Virus record (IMG/VR): IMGVR_UViG_3300032291_002057 | Coordinates: 78,305 to 114,406 of that record | From: a virus | Reading direction: 5' to 3' (one strand) | Length of the DNA: 36,102 nt | Translations under genes and position numbers: made by a program | Part shown: positions 35,260 to 36,102 of the stretch, piece by piece | How positions within the stretch are numbered: position 1 is the stretch's first letter | Layout of the letters: every line of letters starts with the position of its first letter | The notes under the pieces: generated by a model | Databases searched by the model: none | What the model was told of the DNA's origin: nothing | The model's input: the letters and a program-made list of their open reading frames with translations, nothing else

Positions 35260-35353
35260 ATAGAAACACACTACCAGTCCCCGGGATTCGAACCCACTTC
35301 TCTTGTAGTTTACCACGACTTTTACGGTCGGGCAAGTAATGTGTTTTTATATG
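35257..35353 (-). repeat. Hairpin-bounded tRNA-like spacer element C
   Basis: CATATAGAAACACACTA (35257-35273) pairs with TAATGTGTTTTTATATG (35337-35353), two mismatches or wobbles. The interior, on the minus strand, has a CGAC-CGTAAAA-GTCG hairpin and a canonical T-arm-like GGG-TTCGAAT-CCC, but no D-arm. It lies exactly between tRNA-Lys and tRNA-Ile and overlaps their ends by a few bases. Confidence 0.65.
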
Positions 35354-35425
35354 GTAGAGGCACAGAGAATCGAACTCTGATTAATAGGTTAAAAGCCTAC
35401 TACTTTACCGTTAAGTTATACCTCC
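35352..35425 (-). tRNA. tRNA-Lys (TTT)
   Basis: Acceptor GGAGGTA/TGCCTCT, anticodon loop CTTTTAA (TTT), T-loop TTCGATT, encoded ACCA. G1-U72 at the acceptor end. Confidence 0.9.
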
Positions 35426-35428
35426 ATA

Positions 35429-35503
35429 TGGTCCCTTCGCACAGATTTGAACTGTGACCTCTCGGATTAAGAGTCCGGTACGCTACCATTACGCAACGAA
35501 GGG
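35429..35503 (-). tRNA. tRNA-Lys (CTT)
   Basis: Acceptor CCCTTCG/CGAAGGG, anticodon loop CTCTTAA (CTT), T-loop TTCAAAT, A73 and encoded CCA. The first anticodon-stem pair is a C-A mismatch. Confidence 0.85.
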
Positions 35504-35527
35504 TTGGTCGTATTATTTTGATTTTAC

Positions 35528-35565
35528 GTGCCAACCCTAAACCATACGGAAGTTTAGAGTGACAC
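35528..35565 (-). terminator. Long stem-loop after the 41-aa gene
   Basis: On the minus strand GTGTCACTCTAAAC pairs with GTTTAGGGTTGGCAC through 14 pairs (several G-U) and one bulge, with a 9-nt loop. There is no clear T-run, so it may be a processing or stability stem between the gene and tRNA-Lys. Confidence 0.55.
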
Positions 35566-35586
35566 TAGAGTTTACCTCGTTTCATA

Positions 35587-35712
35587 TCATTCTCCTTTAA
35601 TTACTTTCTTTTGTGCTTGTCGTTCTGATTTCCAGAACACTCTCTTCCAATCTCTAAGGTGTTTCCACCATTGAGGACTACGTGTTAGAATACCTTGTTG
35701 CTTATGTGCCAC
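35587..35712 (-). CDS. 41-aa basic microprotein (GTG start)
   Basis: A GTG at 35712 follows AAAGGAGAAC at good distance and opens a 41-residue frame: AHKQQGILTRSPQWWKHLRD, then WKRVFWKSERQAQKK. The S-P-x-W-W-K-H-L-R phrase followed by K-R-x-F-W-K-x-x-R resembles small basic proteins that recur in large phages near tRNA clusters. The longer frame upstream runs through tRNA-Cys and is not used. Function unknown. A six-codon frame MKRGKL with its own AAAGGAG site follows. Confidence 0.75.
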   Translation of the reverse strand: MAHKQQGILTRSPQWWKHLRDWKRVFWKSERQAQKKVIKGE

Positions 35713-35732
35713 AACGTTCTCCTTTAAAAACT

Positions 35733-35810
35733 TGGAGCACAGGGTGAGATTTGAACTCACGGTTTTACGGATTTGCAATCCGTTGCATTGGGCCGCTCTG
35801 CCACCTGTGC
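35733..35810 (-). tRNA. tRNA-Cys (GCA)
   Basis: Acceptor GCACAGG/CCTGTGC, anticodon loop TTGCAAA (GCA), T-loop TTCAAAT, U73 and encoded CCA. Confidence 0.9.
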
Positions 35811-36080
35811 ATAAAGCATATAGAAACACACTATTGTTACCTTGCCCTAACCCTTGTGTTAGAGAAACTAAGGATAGTATGCTTCTATATGCTCTGCATC
35901 CCTCGGCGGTAATTATAGTACATCAGACCTTTGGAGTCATCACACATACCTTCCACCCGCTTCCCGACAGGGACCGTTATCGCATTGCTAGCGGCCTTTC
36001 GGTTTAAAGACTACCACCCGTAGCTGTCACACTACTTCTCATCGTGCGGGTCACACTATCCGGAGACACCCGGAACGTTC
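35811..36080 (-). ncRNA. Structured non-coding region including spacer element H
   Basis: No gene is seen. AGCATATAGAAACACACTAT (35815-35834) pairs with ATAGTATGCTTCTATATGCT (35874-35893), enclosing a CTAAC/GTTAG hairpin. The next 185 nt are much more GC-rich than the surrounding DNA, with TCCGG/CCGGA, ACCCG/CGGGT with a nested GTAG/CTAC, TCCC-TGTC-GGGA and CGC/GCG hairpins. This looks like a folded RNA; no known family is recognised. Confidence 0.5.
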
Positions 36081-36102
36081 TGGCAGAGAGTGTGGGATTC
36101 GA
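36081..36102 (-). tRNA. Partial tRNA 3' end at window edge
   Basis: On the minus strand the window begins in a T-loop (TCGAATCCCAC), then ACTCTCT, G73 and CCA. The rest, including the anticodon, lies outside the window. Confidence 0.7.

Noticed and set aside
35105-35893. CRISPR array
   Set aside because: The repeated motif occurs only three times at irregular spacing with paired ends enclosing hairpins, not as regular direct repeats with spacers.
35894-36080. RNase P RNA or group I intron
   Set aside because: I looked for GAGGAAAGTCC-type and group I core motifs on both strands and did not find them.

Overview
The window reads as part of a large, AT-rich tailed-phage genome with T4-like late transcription signals. 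The evidence is a run of tail-fibre genes, dense arrays of overlapping small genes of phage type, strong AGGAG ribosome sites, at least 17 bacterial-type tRNAs, host-type sigma70 promoters (TTGACA-N17-TATAAT) on the small-gene clusters, and TATAAATA octamers of the T4 late-promoter type in front of other operons. The host is bacterial. The phage RNA polymerase omega-like protein ends in a form I associate with betaproteobacterial omega, which is only a weak hint about the host.

Layout. (1) Positions 1-5228, plus strand: repeat-rich tail-fibre/adhesin genes, a lectin-like jelly-roll protein and a papain-family protease, closed by a two-way terminator. (2) 5252-9493, minus strand: short operons of small accessory proteins, most of them behind near-identical promoter/leader cassettes. 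(3) 9521-11945: an operon with a TPR glycosyltransferase and membrane proteins. (4) 12353-15019: a ten-gene operon of tiny overlapping genes headed by a GIY-YIG nuclease. (5) 15197-17781: a GNAT-like protein, a metallophosphoesterase, a polynucleotide-kinase-like P-loop protein and a dual-specificity phosphatase. (6) 17833-21587: a six-gene surface-sugar/phospho-metabolism operon, divergent from a prolyl-hydroxylase-like oxygenase. (7) 22216-24424: a Ro60/TROVE-like (DUF2828) RNA-binding vWA protein flanked on both sides by structured non-coding DNA, with an omega-like gene upstream. (8) 24450-34700: tRNAs mixed with four diiron fatty-acyl desaturases, several Fe(II)/2OG-type oxygenases, two paralogous metal-site proteins, a GNAT protein and a cobalamin-type radical SAM enzyme. 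(9) 34703-36102: a tRNA cluster with aberrant tRNA-like RNAs and hairpin-bounded spacers.

How the parts may work together. The small-gene clusters look like early host-takeover genes read by host RNA polymerase, and an omega-like subunit could adjust that polymerase. The tRNAs, including an initiator tRNA, supply translation, and the Ro60-like protein may bind the adjacent structured RNAs. The desaturase/oxygenase island suggests that the phage remodels host lipids or makes an oxidised product. The sugar operon and the TPR glycosyltransferase suggest surface or virion glycan changes.

The most notable candidates for undescribed biology are the lipid-oxidation island, the DUF2828/structured-RNA locus, the apparently leaderless late genes, and the hairpin-bounded tRNA-like elements near the right edge. 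All functional statements come from reading motifs by eye; no database search was run.
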